64,000 nucleotides of DNA from Larix kaempferi (lineage: Eukaryota > Streptophyta > Pinopsida > Pinales > Pinaceae). The position numbers and the translations under genes were made by a program. The notes under the pieces were generated by a model. It saw only the letters and a list, made by a program, of their open reading frames with translations, was not told the origin of the DNA and searched no databases. Each line of letters starts with the position of its first letter. The stretch's first letter is position 1. Location: positions 5,146,001 to 5,210,000 of the forward strand of contig BSBM01000637.1 in assembly GCA_027924585.1 (NCBI GenBank). Reading direction: 5' to 3'. Positions 11,049 to 21,627 of this stretch are shown here, piece after piece.

Positions 11049-12720
11049 TCAGGCCAACAACCAACTCAAAACACCCACTGTAACAGCTGTGCTACATTAG
11101 GTGGAGTACCAACAAAATGGTCAGAATACCAACAAGTAGCAGGTTTCCTAAAAATAAAAAATGGTGAACTCACTAGACCAAAGGGAGGTAAGGGAGCATG
11201 CAAACAACTAGCTAAAAAGTATTCTGACTCAACTAGACATATCCTCTACAAGGTGATGAAATCCAAGTCAGACAATATGAATAAGAAAGCCAACTGGCTA
11301 AGGTATCCCCCTACCGGGAGGAACACCGGGTAGTCAATCCTAGAAGAATGGCAACTAAGATACCCCGTTCATGACACGTCCAGAAAGGTGAATCTGTCGT
11401 TTGGTCCTTTTACCGCAATACCCCAATACAGGGATATCCCGAGAACTGCGAAAGGTAGCCCTTCGGTTACTGAATGGAGTGCGGTATTACACTCAGGCCT
11501 CCGGAACCAGTCTCGCGACTTCAACCCTCCTAGGGGAGAGGCCCTCTGGTAAACTGGTTGTGACCGTGCCAAAAAGTACTAGGGGATTTTGGTTCCCTAA
11601 TTGGACAACAGCTATGTCTCAAGTGTAAGTAACCGAGGGGTGTTATTGGAAGCCTATCCCCCCGATCCTACCTAACTACAAAGATTCTTTTGTGTTCCCC
11701 AAGTGGGGTTAGAATATTGGTTGAGTTAGATAGTTTTCAAGGCTCACTTGAATTATGTGACAGAGTGTGTGCTCGTAAGATAATGATGAACCCAAGTAGA
11801 AAGTGCCACTAGGGAGCGAAACTTTCTATCTAGCAATAACAATACAAAAATGAACTTTTAAAATGCACAATTTTCTTTTTCCAATGTAAAGTGCTGAAAA
11901 AATAAAAACAATTCTGTAAATGAAACAGAAATAAAAACTGCAGAAAAATGCTGTAAGGAAGGGTGGCTGCAGGTAGGACAGAGGGTTGTGCTGGTGTAGA
12001 AAATAGTGCAGCAAAGTTCTGGGTTCAAAACAGGGAAAAAATTTGCAGAAATCAGACCACGGGTTTTGGGCAAATCTGGGCGGTCGGACCGCGGAAAACA
12101 GATGAACAGTCACAGGCGGGTTGCAGGTTCTGGGCTGAAAAACGCAGTTGGGACACAGGAAAAACGTCGAAGGGCACCGGCAGGTTGCGGAAAACTGGCT
12201 GAAAGCCATAGGTGGGATGCAGGAAAGACGCCGAAAGGCGTCGGCGGGTTGCGGGAAACTGGCCGAAAGCCGCAGGCGGGACGTCGAAAAGACACCGAAA
12301 GGCGCCGGCGGGTTGCAGGAAACTGGCCAAAGGCCGCAGGCGGGACGTAGGAAAGACGCCTAAAGGCACCGGTAGGTTGCGGGAAACTGGCTGAAAGCCG
12401 TAGGCAGGACGCATGAAAGACGCCGAAAGGTGCCGACGGGTTGCGGGAAACTGGCCGAAAGCCGCAGGCGAGACGCCGAAAACAGGTTAATAGCCGCAGT
12501 TAGACTGTATCAAACAGGCTAATAGCCATGGCCAGATCGCAGGTAACAGACTGAAAACGGCTGGCAGGTTTCCGGAAACAGTCTGAGGGCCGCGGTCGGG
12601 TCGCAGGTAAGTGCCTGAAAGACGCGGTCGGTGCGCGACTGTGGGGGGAAAAAATGCGGTATACGGCGGCCGAAAGGGACAGCCGAACAGAAAAAAGATT
12701 TAAAAATTGTAACCAGAAAT
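11049..12720 (-). other. E1 leader, copy A
   Basis: About 1.7 kb between primer site and gag start, without a convincing ORF. It contains a 64-bp minisatellite at 12119-12502. Short ORFs across the minisatellite on both strands are products of its GC-rich repetition; the 64-bp period shifts frame in each unit. The rest shows no recognisable gene. Confidence 0.7.
12119..12502 (-). repeat. 64-bp minisatellite in E1 leader, copy A
   Basis: GGTTGC starts units at 12119, 12183, 12247, 12311, 12375 and 12439, exactly 64 bp apart. Core motif GGGAAACTGGCCGAAAGCC recurs with few changes. High GC contrasts with the AT-rich flanks. A role in genomic RNA folding or packaging is possible but not shown. 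Confidence 0.9.
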
Positions 12721-12741
12721 TCAAACCCAACGGAGTCGCCA
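12721..12741 (-). other. Primer-binding site of E1, tRNA-Arg type (copy A)
   Basis: The minus strand reads TGGCGACTCCGTTGGG starting 4 bp inside the 5' LTR. It matches the complement of the 3' end of plant tRNA-Arg(ACG), as recalled, with about two mismatches. tRNA-Arg priming is known from Tat/Ogre-like plant Ty3/Gypsy elements. Confidence 0.75.
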
Positions 12742-12745
12742 AAAC

Positions 12746-13469
12746 TGTAGCTAGGGTTTTACCCCTAGCTTGTGCAAATGAGCACCTACTAAGGAGAAGG
12801 GACTCCTTAGTAGCAGTTCAGTAAATGGAAATTATTAAGCTAAAACATAAATGTAAACTACTCTAAAACATGTGCATGAAACATAAACAACAAAATGTAA
12901 ATAATGGTTTTTGTATTAATATTACCTCCAATGTGAAGGTTGGTGAAGCTCTTGCAATGTCCAAGAGGGTTGCTCCAAGCTCCAATGTGCTCCTTCTCTT
13001 TCTCCAATGGTGGGAATGGGCCAAAAGGGGCTCTCAAGGTGAAAGTGGCTCAATGGTGAGCTCGGGTTTCGAGAGAGATTTTGGCAGAGTAAGGTTATAC
13101 TTGATTGTGGATATGAAATGAGGGATCTCCATCACCTATTTATAGTTTTTTGGTGGTGGAGTGCTGGCCCATGGTTTTGGGAACCATATGGTTTAGGGCA
13201 GCTGTATAGGGTTTTTTCCTCCTTTTCCTCATTATTTTATATTTTTATTCCCTTTTTAGATGGATTTTTCTATTTTAGAGGAATTTTGGATATTTTTGGA
13301 GGAAAAAGGGGTTTTTTAGCCTTTTTGAGGCTTTTTTGATTGTTTTGTGGCCTATTGGAGGCTTTTTAGTGGGATTTTTGGGGTTTTTAAGGGAAATATG
13401 GTAGGAAAATGGAAAAATGAGTCATGTAATGGGGTAGATGAGGTAGTGAGCACTTTTTGGGTGTTAACA
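12746..13469 (-). repeat. E1 5' LTR, copy A (724 bp)
   Basis: TGTTAACACCC...AGCTACA on the minus strand, matching 3064-3809 and the duplicate 23325-24049. The duplicate differs at only about four or five positions (about 0.6%), fewer than the 3' LTR does, so the tandem duplication followed the insertion. Confidence 0.93.
13136..13145 (-). promoter_or_regulatory. TATA box in E1 5' LTR, copy A
   Basis: CTATAAATAG on the minus strand, about 325 bp inside the LTR start, correctly oriented to transcribe the leader and gag. Confidence 0.65.
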
Positions 13470-13474
13470 GTGGG
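13470..13474. other. Target-site duplication, right flank of E1 (GTGGG)
   Basis: Identical to 3059-3063. Collapsing the two copies restores the Gag frame of E2, confirming that E1 entered E2. Confidence 0.93.
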
Positions 13475-15110
13475 GGTAGCATTGTTGTTGTTTGGAGGAT
13501 AAGTCTGAGTGACTAGAGGTTGTGGTGCAGCAAGCGCTACCTGTGGTGGGTAATAAGTCGCTGGGGCTTGTGAGTGAACAGGACCATGTGTGGCTTGCTG
13601 ATGGTAATATGTAGGGGGTGAAACCAGAGGTGGATACGCTGAAAGTGCATGACCATAACATTGTGGTGGGCATGAGGGTCCATGAGTGTGGTGGGGGTGG
13701 GCCATGGGAGCATACGAAGTTGTAGCTCCGGAGTGAGATGTGGCCCGCGAAATACTGGGGCCGGTATTATTGCACATAATCGAAAAGGGTTCGTTGTGGG
13801 ACGCAACTTGTCCAATGATGCCGTCGGTGGCGTGGGATGCCCTAGGTGCGTCAGTCCAGTAGGAATCACCGCGGGGAGCGTCAGGTAAAATGGTATACAA
13901 GTAGCCACACTAGGCGTAGATCAGATGAAATTGCTGGGCTTTTAAAATGGCTTCTTCTTCCAACTGGGTTCGTTCAAAAGCTACATCCTTGGCTATGAGA
14001 GGAAGGAGTGATTTCAGGAACCAATCCAAGAAGGTACGGTCATCTAGTTTGATCTTACAGAGACTACGGCATTTACGCCACTCATGGATATGATCTGTGA
14101 TATGGGTGGCCGTATTTTGTCTACAAGATAGTAGGATTTCTACTCCTGCATCATAGCGTACGGGTAGTTGAAAGAACTGTAGGAAAGTTGAGGTGAGGGA
14201 TGTAAACATAGGGTGTGTCCCATGTGGCTTCTCAATATACCATTTGGCTGTCGAGCCGGTAAAAGTTCTTTGTAAAAGTCAGAGTCGAATGGAATCATCA
14301 ACTATGGAGTTTGAGGAACACCATAGGTGAAATGACATAATGTGATTTTGTGGGTCTTCTCCAGCCTTCCCTTCAAACTTTGGGATGTCTGATGGGAGAT
14401 TTGTGGGAATGGGGGGCCAAGTAGGGTCATGTCTAATGGGGTCATTTGTTAACCTTTCCAGGTCTGGTAAGTTCAAACTAGCCATAAATGGAAGACTTGA
14501 AGAGGGGTGTGACATGGTTTCTAGGGCATAAGTTCTAGTGGTAGCATTATGGGTTGAGCCACTGCCCCCAAGGGGGATATTTGTTGTAAAAGGGATATGC
14601 CCTCCACCTAAAGATGTGTGGGAAGGGCCAGCGACCCCAAGTGCAACATGAGTTACAAATGGGTTAGGATTAGGTATAGTAGAACTTGGGTTTGGTATAG
14701 TGGAAGTGGTTTCTGTCAAGGGCATACCTTGAGTGTGTGTAGGTCCCATGTTGGGAATGCCTAAGGTAGGTGCGGGTCCCATGTTGGGAATCCCTATGGA
14801 AGGTGTCGTAGCAGTGGCCATTGTGGTGGCGGGGGTGGTGGATGTTCCACCAACAGTCCCTGTGAAGAAGGAGTCAAAATGCGAACTAGCCATGGGGCTA
14901 GTGGGTGCTGTGTATGTAGGATGTTTGGATTCTTCCTCAGAGTCAGATGTGAAATGAGGTGCATCAGAATCAGATGATGGGGCTCTACGTCGATGACGTG
15001 TAGATTTGAGTGACAATTATCTTCGTCTATGACGAGTGGTGTCAAGTGAACCGTATTATGGGGGTTCACCTCGGAAACATCGAGAACGTCTCGAGGACTC
15101 AATGGTGACA
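13475..15110 (-). pseudogene. E2 Gag N-terminal and capsid region, copy A
   Basis: One minus-strand frame related to the E1 Gag: basic (T)RHRRR repeats, an acidic SDSEEES patch, a Pro/Thr/Gly-rich region, the capsid domain (FEGKAGEDP, SFHLWCSS, HIHEWRKCRSL) and a Pro-rich tail cut by E1. Stops: TAA near 15057, one near 15019, TGA at 14279-14281 where E1 has Arg (CGA to TGA), and TAG at about 13908 where E1 has Gln (CAG to TAG). It continues at 3063 on the other side of E1. Structural Gag role inferred from the family. Confidence 0.8.
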
Positions 15111-17047
15111 GTTGTCAATTAAAACTATTAGGTGGTGGTGAGTGGAAAGCTCGAAAGCCCTAATGGAACCATGTGTGTAAGAGGGGAGCATAAAAATGGA
15201 TGGCACTCAGGCCAACAACCAACCTTAAGACACTTACTATAATAGTCGTGTTATAGTAAGTGGAGTAATAAAAAAATGTGGTAAAAAAACCAACATGCAA
15301 ACGGCTCCTAAAAATAGAAAAAATGTGTTCTCACTGACCAAAGGGAGGTAATGGAGCATGCAAACACCTAACTAAAAAGTATTATGATTCAACAAGACAT
15401 ATCCTCTGCAAGGTGATGAAATCCAAGTTAGACAATATGAGGTGTAGAATCAAAGGCTAGATATTCCCCTACCGGGAGGGACACCAGGTAGACAATCCTA
15501 GAAGATAGGTCACTAAGATACCTCGTTCATGACACGTCTAGTTGGGTGAATCTGCATCTCTTGTTCTATCACCATTGTACTCCCACAAGGTTGGTACAAC
15601 AAGAACAATGAGTAGGTGTCCTTCGATGACTGAATGGATTGCAGTATTCCACTCAGGCCTCCGGAACCAGTCTGGCTACTTCAACCCTCCTAAGGGGGAG
15701 GCCTTCCCGACGAATTGGTTTTAAACCATGTCAACAAATAATAAGGGATTTTGGTACCCTAAATGTCAACCACTATGTCTCAACATGTAAGTGAGTGAGG
15801 AGTTTTATTTGGATACTTATCCCCTCAGTCCTACCTAGGTACAATATTCTTTTGGTGTTCCCCAAATGGGGTTAGAATGTTGGTTGAGTTAAGAGAATAA
15901 TAAGGCTCACTTTAATTTATTATGATAGATTGTGTGATGGTGTGGTTATGTACTTAAAACAAAGATGCCTCTCTTGGGCGAAAAATTTACAAATCAAAAT
16001 AAGGATTTCAACTTTGCAAAATATGACAGCAATGTAAATATGAAAATGATTTAAATGTAAATGCTTTTGATAACTTTTTCAAAAAATATGGATTTTTCAA
16101 AATGTTTGAGGTAAAGAAAATATCATAAAAATGAGTGAATCTCTAATGTCCCACTTGGGTGAAATATGAAGCAATTTAAAATTATGATTTCAACTTGCAA
16201 AACATGAGATTTTTAACTGAAAAAATGCTTAACAACTTTTCTGTCACTAAACTGAAATTTTTTAAAATGGTGTAGTAAAGCAAGTATCAGAAAAGTGTAA
16301 CTAGCAAAATGGTTGCAAGTCAATAATCCTACCAAAAATATAATGAAAGAGATAGCAATGCATGCATATAGGAGTCTATCAAGTGCTACAACAAGCCAAA
16401 AGTAAGCAAAAGTGCTATGAGCATAAAATATAGTATGAGGGGGCTGAATACAATGGGTAGAGGATGAACTAAAATGATAAATAACACTAAAATAAAAAAA
16501 ATTAGAGAAACTTCTATGAAAACTTTCTTAAATATGATAGAATATTTGGATTCCTTGTTCGAAAACACCCAATTTGAAAAAACAAATCGTCGCAAATGGA
16601 GTTCGGGAGAGGGAGATATGGCTGTTTGAAAGTTGAGTCGCGCTGCCAGAAGATTACATCACGGGTTTCGGGCTAAAAGTCGCAATATTGCGGCTTTCGG
16701 GCTAAAAGCCGCAATGTGAATCACGACGATGTGCAGCACGGAAAACAGGTGAAAAGCCACGATGTGCAGCGTGGAAAACAGGTGAAAAGCCGCGATGTGC
16801 ATCACGAAAAACAGGCGAAAAGCCGCAATGTGCAGCGTGACTGTGGGTGCTGAAAGCTGCGATGTGTGAATGGAAAACAGTCGCCGAAAAACAAACTCAA
16901 AAAATAAAATTTCAGGTTGTTTAAGCTGCAGAAAAGGCCAATGGCTAGGGAAGCAAGCAAGGGGCTAACTAGTATGGTAGATCTACAACATTAAAGGGAA
17001 AAAACAACTAAAATATAGATCTAAATCAAAGATTCAAAGTTCGAAAA
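15111..17047 (-). other. E2 leader, copy A
   Basis: AT-rich non-coding sequence of about 1.9 kb between Gag and the primer site. The only structure seen is a short tandem-repeat block at 16670-16880. The 69-codon minus-strand ORF near 16386-16595 is low-complexity and hydrophobic, with no recognised relatives in the window outside the duplicate. Confidence 0.65.
16670..16880 (-). repeat. ~33-bp repeats in E2 leader, copy A
   Basis: GAAAACAGG-type units start at 16741, 16774 and 16806, each followed by GAAAAGCC(A/G)C(A/G)ATGTGCA. Two weaker relatives lie at 16675-16735. The GAAAGCCGC core resembles that of the E1 64-bp repeats. Confidence 0.75.
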
Positions 17048-17062
17048 CCAGCGGAGTCGCCA
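17048..17062 (-). other. Primer-binding site of E2, tRNA-Arg type (copy A)
   Basis: The minus strand reads TGGCGACTCCGCTGG, 5 bp from the LTR. Same tRNA class as E1. Confidence 0.75.
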
Positions 17063-17067
17063 AAAAC

Positions 17068-17288
17068 TATTGCTTGGTTTTTCAACCAAGCATGTGTAAG
17101 GATGCACCTGCTAACTTGTAGCAGCAGTCTCAATGAAAATATGTAAAAAATTTGTTGAATATAAGAAATAAACAACTAATCTATCGTGTGCAAGTAAATA
17201 AATTAGATTAAAAAATAGTAAATAGTAAGATCCATACAAGAGACAAGAAGTAAAAAATTTGAGATTTTCTATTAATGGGCAAGCAATG
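17068..17288 (-). repeat. E2 5' LTR fragment at the duplication junction (copy A)
   Basis: Matches the inner end of the intact E2 LTR at 27648-28384, then stops abruptly at 17288, where the duplication junction begins. The remaining LTR sequence was not duplicated. Confidence 0.9.
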
Positions 17289-17367
17289 AGTTCAGGGGCA
17301 CCTCCGGGGGCATAGATATCTATTTGATGAGTTCAGGGGCACCTCCGGGGGCATAGATATCTATTTG
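17286..17367. repeat. 41-bp templated filler at the duplication junction
   Basis: A 41-bp segment from ATGAGTTCAGG to CTATTTG occurs at 17286-17326 and again directly at 17327-17367, while the parental site at 6739-6779 has one copy. The first join shares ATG with both templates and the second shares TG. This is the signature of template switching or polymerase-theta-like joining. Confidence 0.93.
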
Positions 17368-19302
17368 GATGAAAGGGGAGATGTTGGCCATATTACCCTC
17401 CTCGAAGGCGTCAGGAGCAGGAATAGGGTCCTTAAACCAGTCGACCTTGGTGGGAAGGAAGTCTTTGGATTCAACTGTGAATTGGGTGGTTGTGCTAGAG
17501 GAGGATTCTTCTGGGATGAAATAGAAACGGTGGTGCATGTCATCCCAGGGATAATCTGGGGCAGTGAGAGCCTCAAGAATCTCCTCATCAGTACGGAAAG
17601 TTTGTGTCGTCAAACTGGTTGACGAGGGGGTAGTGGTTGAAGAGATCATGTAAATGCTGTTTACCTCTCCTGATGGGGGTGAGATCGGGGGGTGAATCTC
17701 TTCAATAGTGGTTGGTGTCATCTCAAGATCCAGATTGTTCATCTCATAGAGAGCTGCTCTGTAATCGGGGAGATCGGGACAGTGATGTGAGTAGTGCTCG
17801 TAAATACCGCATATGGCACAGGGGTGGTTAGTGCGCAGTGATTTATCTTTAGGCTTGGGGGTAGGTTCTAGCTTGACAACCAGAAAACTGGGGTCATCGT
17901 CGAGCATCTGCATGTGTTCCTGTAATGCAGGTAACTGTGGACATTGGTGAGTCGCATGGTCTAACTCGTCGCACAATGAGCATTTGGGAGGAGCACAAAA
18001 TACTGGGGGGTTTTTTATTGTCTTGGGAGGCGGTACAGCAGTGTAAGGTTGGGGACCTCTTCCCACAGTGGGTTTGGGAGTAGGAGGGGGATTCGTGGAG
18101 GACGACGGGGTAGAGACACCGGGGGGTGGCTGAGTGGTAGTATCCATGGGTTGCACCGGTTGGAGGACGATGCTTGGTGTCGGCGGGGGAACGGGAGGCG
18201 AAAGATACCAAACAGGTAATCCCAAGGTTAGCCCAGGGAGGCTAAGGGTAGCCATAACCGGGGTGCTTACTACTCCTAAGGGAGGGACTAGGAAGGGGAT
18301 CGTATGAATAGGTGTAACACCAATGTGGCTAGGTACCATTGGTGGTTTAGGCAACAAGGGTTGCTGATTATTAGGTGTTTGGTTATCGTGGGACAAGGTA
18401 CATAAGTCAGACACTTCGGGAATAGATGACGGGGGAGGAATGGATTGGAAGGTGGATGTCATCGGCGGGTCTGAGTAAACTCCAGGTCCCAAGGAGGAAA
18501 CAAACGAGGTAGCGGCACCATTAACAGGTTGTTCAACCATGGGGAGAACATTCTCGGGTGCAGCAGGGGCATTTGGATCATAATAAGTAAGTTGGTCGAT
18601 CTTAACCACGTGTCCATCATGGGGGAACATCATGGTACGAAAGATAGAGGAAGCAACTGCCCGCATAGCATCCATGTAGATGTGACCGAGTAAGAGGTTG
18701 TAATCAAGCTGGGCGTTGATGACCTCGATATCGATGAGGACAGTTTTACCACCTAACTGGACAGGGACATTGGAGAGGAGACCTTGGGGCTGAGCCGAAC
18801 GACCTTCGTAGGTGCGTAATGCAGTGGTGGACTGCTGGAGGATAGGGGATCCCAACTTCTGCCATACGAATGTAGACATAACGCATGTGGAGGCACCTTC
18901 ATTGATAATGCACCGATGGATGACAAGATTCCGAACGGAAACAGAAACTTGGAATGCTAAGGTGGAAGGCAGGCGTGGTTCGGACTGGTCCAAATCAAAT
19001 GCCATCAAATTTGAATCATTTGGGTCAATAGCCCCAATGGCTAAGAGTAAAGTCTTGCGCTGGGAAGGGCAGTTCTTCAATACTTCTAACGCAGACATGG
19101 CTGCGGGAGATTGGGCTAGGTCGTCTACAATGTTGTAGTTTGACGCAGCGCGTGCAATGGGGTTGTTGTTGATACGGCGAAGTGGGAAGCGAGGTGCTTT
19201 GGAAGCACCATCTATTGGGGGCGGGGGTATACGCAACGCCTGATCAGTGGGATGAGCGTTGGTGGTTTTATCAGTGGGAGCGGCTTCAGAGGTGGAGCCA
19301 TA
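17320..19302 (-). pseudogene. E1 protease and knuckle region, copy B
   Basis: Duplicate of 6739-8714. The frame from the Met at 19236 is open for 638 codons and ends at a TAG created by the filler (17320-17322), so the RT-linker tail of copy A is missing. Same order: protease-like domain with NEGAST in place of D-[ST]-G, LLG, Pro-rich linker and two CCHC knuckles. Amino-acid differences from copy A are few. Dead by truncation. Confidence 0.82.
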
Positions 19303-21627
19303 TTAGTTCCTGCGAGTCTGAAGGTTGACATCAGCGGAAGACATCATCAACAAGTGGTGGGTACCCGAGTCAAACATGGGTTGATCAGGAGCGGCGTAAG
19401 TGATTTGTTGTTGAGGTTGCGCGTTGGCTTGGGGTGGGGCCAACAACTGAGTGTTTACTACGCCTTGAGTTGGTAAGGGGTTTTGCAGCACTAAAGGGGG
19501 CTGCTGAGGTTGAGGGGGATTGGGCGGTGCTTGAGGAGCCGCATGCCCTTGGCGATGGGCTTCATCAACCCAAAGTTGCCGAGCTCGCTCTAAATGTGGG
19601 CAAGCATGTGTGTAGTGGCCATAGACCTCACAGATGGAACAAGGATGGTTCGTTCGCAAATTAGGGTTTTTAGCCTGCTTGGGCGGGCGATCAAGGTTTT
19701 GGTTAGCGGGGGCCGTGTTGTTGTTGTCTGGGGGATTAGGCGGTTGACCACCTTGGTCTGTAGGTGGGTTGTTCCCACGATTACGACCCTTGCCGCGATT
19801 TTGTTGGCCCTGGTTTGGCTGGTTATTCTGGTTTTGCTGCTAATTTTGTTGGGCGTACACTTGCCCTTGGGCAGCAGGTGGGTTTTGAGGTTGTGCAGGT
19901 GCGGGAGCAGGCTGCGGTGGATGATAGGTAGGTGGAGGCTGCGCAGGTGCGAAACCTTGAGGAGGTTGCTGATATGTCTGCGGAGCAAGTTGTGGGTTTT
20001 CCGCAGGGGCTGCCTGTGGCGGATAATAAGCTGGTTGGGCTTGAGGAGGCGCAGGAGCTGGTGCATCCTGCTGGTGGTAATAGGGGTGAGGTGCGACCGA
20101 GGGGTTATAAGCAGGGGGAGCATGACCGAAGAACTGAGGTGGTCCATGGGAGTGATGGTGATGTGTCATAAAAGCATATGAGTTGGTATCCCCAGACTGT
20201 GAGGTGGCCCGCGAAAGGTCAGGGCCCGGGGTAGGACGTGCTATGGAAAAGGGTTGGGGATGTGAAGATACACGGCCAATGATGCCGTCTACAGCGTGGG
20301 ATGCCCCCGGCGCATCGTGCTGGGAGGACTCACCGCGAGGGGCGTCAGGTATAATGGTATAGAGATAACCTGACTGGGCGTAAATGAGGTCGAACTGCTG
20401 TGCCTTAAGGATGGCCTCTTCTTCAGACTGGGGTCTTTCGGAAGCTACATCCTTAGCAATGACAGGAAGAAGGGACTTCAGGAACCAATCTAGGAAGATA
20501 CGGTCGTCCAATTTGATCTTGCATAAGCTACGGCGTCTACGCCACTCATGAATGTGGTCCGTGATGTGGGTAGCGGTGTTTTGTCTGCAAGATAGGAGGA
20601 TCTCAATGCCCGCGTCATAGCGGACAGGTAACTGGAAGAACTGTAGGAAGGTCGAGGCAAGGGAAGTAAAGGTGGCATGGGTCCCATGGGGTTGCTCAAT
20701 ATACCACTTGGCTGCAGAGCCAATGAAGGTGCGCTGTAACAGACGGAGGCAAACAGAGTCATCCACTATGGATTTGGAGGAACACCATAGATGGAAGGAC
20801 ATTATATGGTTTTGTGGGTCCTCACCTGCCTTGCCCTCGAACATAGGGATGTCAGAGGGGAGCTTGGTAGGCATGTGAGGCCATGCAGGGTCATGTTGGA
20901 TAGGATCATTGGTCAGTCTGGCTAGGTCAGGTAGGTTGAGGCTAGCCATGAATGGCAGACTGGAAGAAGGATGTGACACAGGAGTGGGTTGGACCAAGTT
21001 GGGGCCCATGCCCCCAAGTAGAGGGGCAGGGTTGGTAATGTTTCCCCCAAGTGGGGGAACTAAGGTAGTATAGGATGGGCCTGCACCACCATGGGTAGTG
21101 TGAGTCACTGGTGGAGTGGTGATATGTATGCCAGCTATGGGAATGGGAATGGTGACTGGGATGGTGGACGTGGCCGCCATCGAGGGCATTCCCAGAGCAG
21201 GTGTGGTAACTGGTATAGTGGTGGACGTGCCACCAATGCTCCCTACAACGAAAGGAGTGGAAGTTGCGCCAGCCATGGGGCTAGTGGGGGCAGTGTAAAT
21301 GGGGTTCTCAGACTCTTCCTTAGAATCGGAGGTAAAGTAAGGGGCGTCAATATCTTGTGACAGAGTCCTATGCCTTTGACGAGTGGATTCAAGTGACAAG
21401 GCTCTAGATCTATGATAAGTGGTATCAAGTGATAATGATCTGTGGCGATGACGGGTGGTGTCAAGTGAACCATGCTGTGGGGGATCGCCCCTGAGGCGCC
21501 GAGAATGTCTCGGGGACTCAATGGTGACAGATGGTGTCGAATCTCTGTGGGTTGAGGTGAGTAAAAAATAACGCAAAAACCCTAATGCAACCGAGTGTGC
21601 AGAAGGAGAGCTCAAAAAACAAGGCAC
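19303..21627 (-). pseudogene. E1 Gag, copy B
   Basis: Duplicate of 8715-11048. The ATG at 21627 opens 595 codons to a TAG at 19840-19842; the frame then runs on through the CCHC knuckle (CSIC near 19600-19650) to a TAA at 19303-19305. It lacks the extra TAG found in copy A at 9324, so that stop arose after duplication. A 9-bp in-frame loss lies near 20142. Capsid motifs are intact (HLWCSS, HIHEWRRRRSL). Confidence 0.85.

Larger units (their letters stand above)
3064..13469 (-). mobile_element. E1, complete non-autonomous LTR retrotransposon inserted in E2
   Basis: Seen: minus-strand order is 5' LTR (13469-12746), primer-binding site, leader with 64-bp repeats, a single gag-protease frame (11048-6423), a 2.6-kb non-coding 3' region, polypurine tract and 3' LTR (3809-3064). 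Both outer ends have TGT...ACA termini and perfect GTGGG flanks. No RT, RNase H or integrase is present: the frame ends shortly after the conserved linker that normally leads into the RT. LTRs differ by roughly 13 substitutions plus a ~20-bp indel (about 2%). Inference: a non-autonomous element that was copied by enzymes supplied in trans. Confidence 0.92.

Noticed and set aside
12006-12414. Overlapping ORFs of 60-120 codons on both strands with repeated Arg/Gly-rich motifs
   Set aside because: They come from the 64-bp minisatellite. The period is not a multiple of three, so the frame changes each unit, and ORFs occur on both strands.
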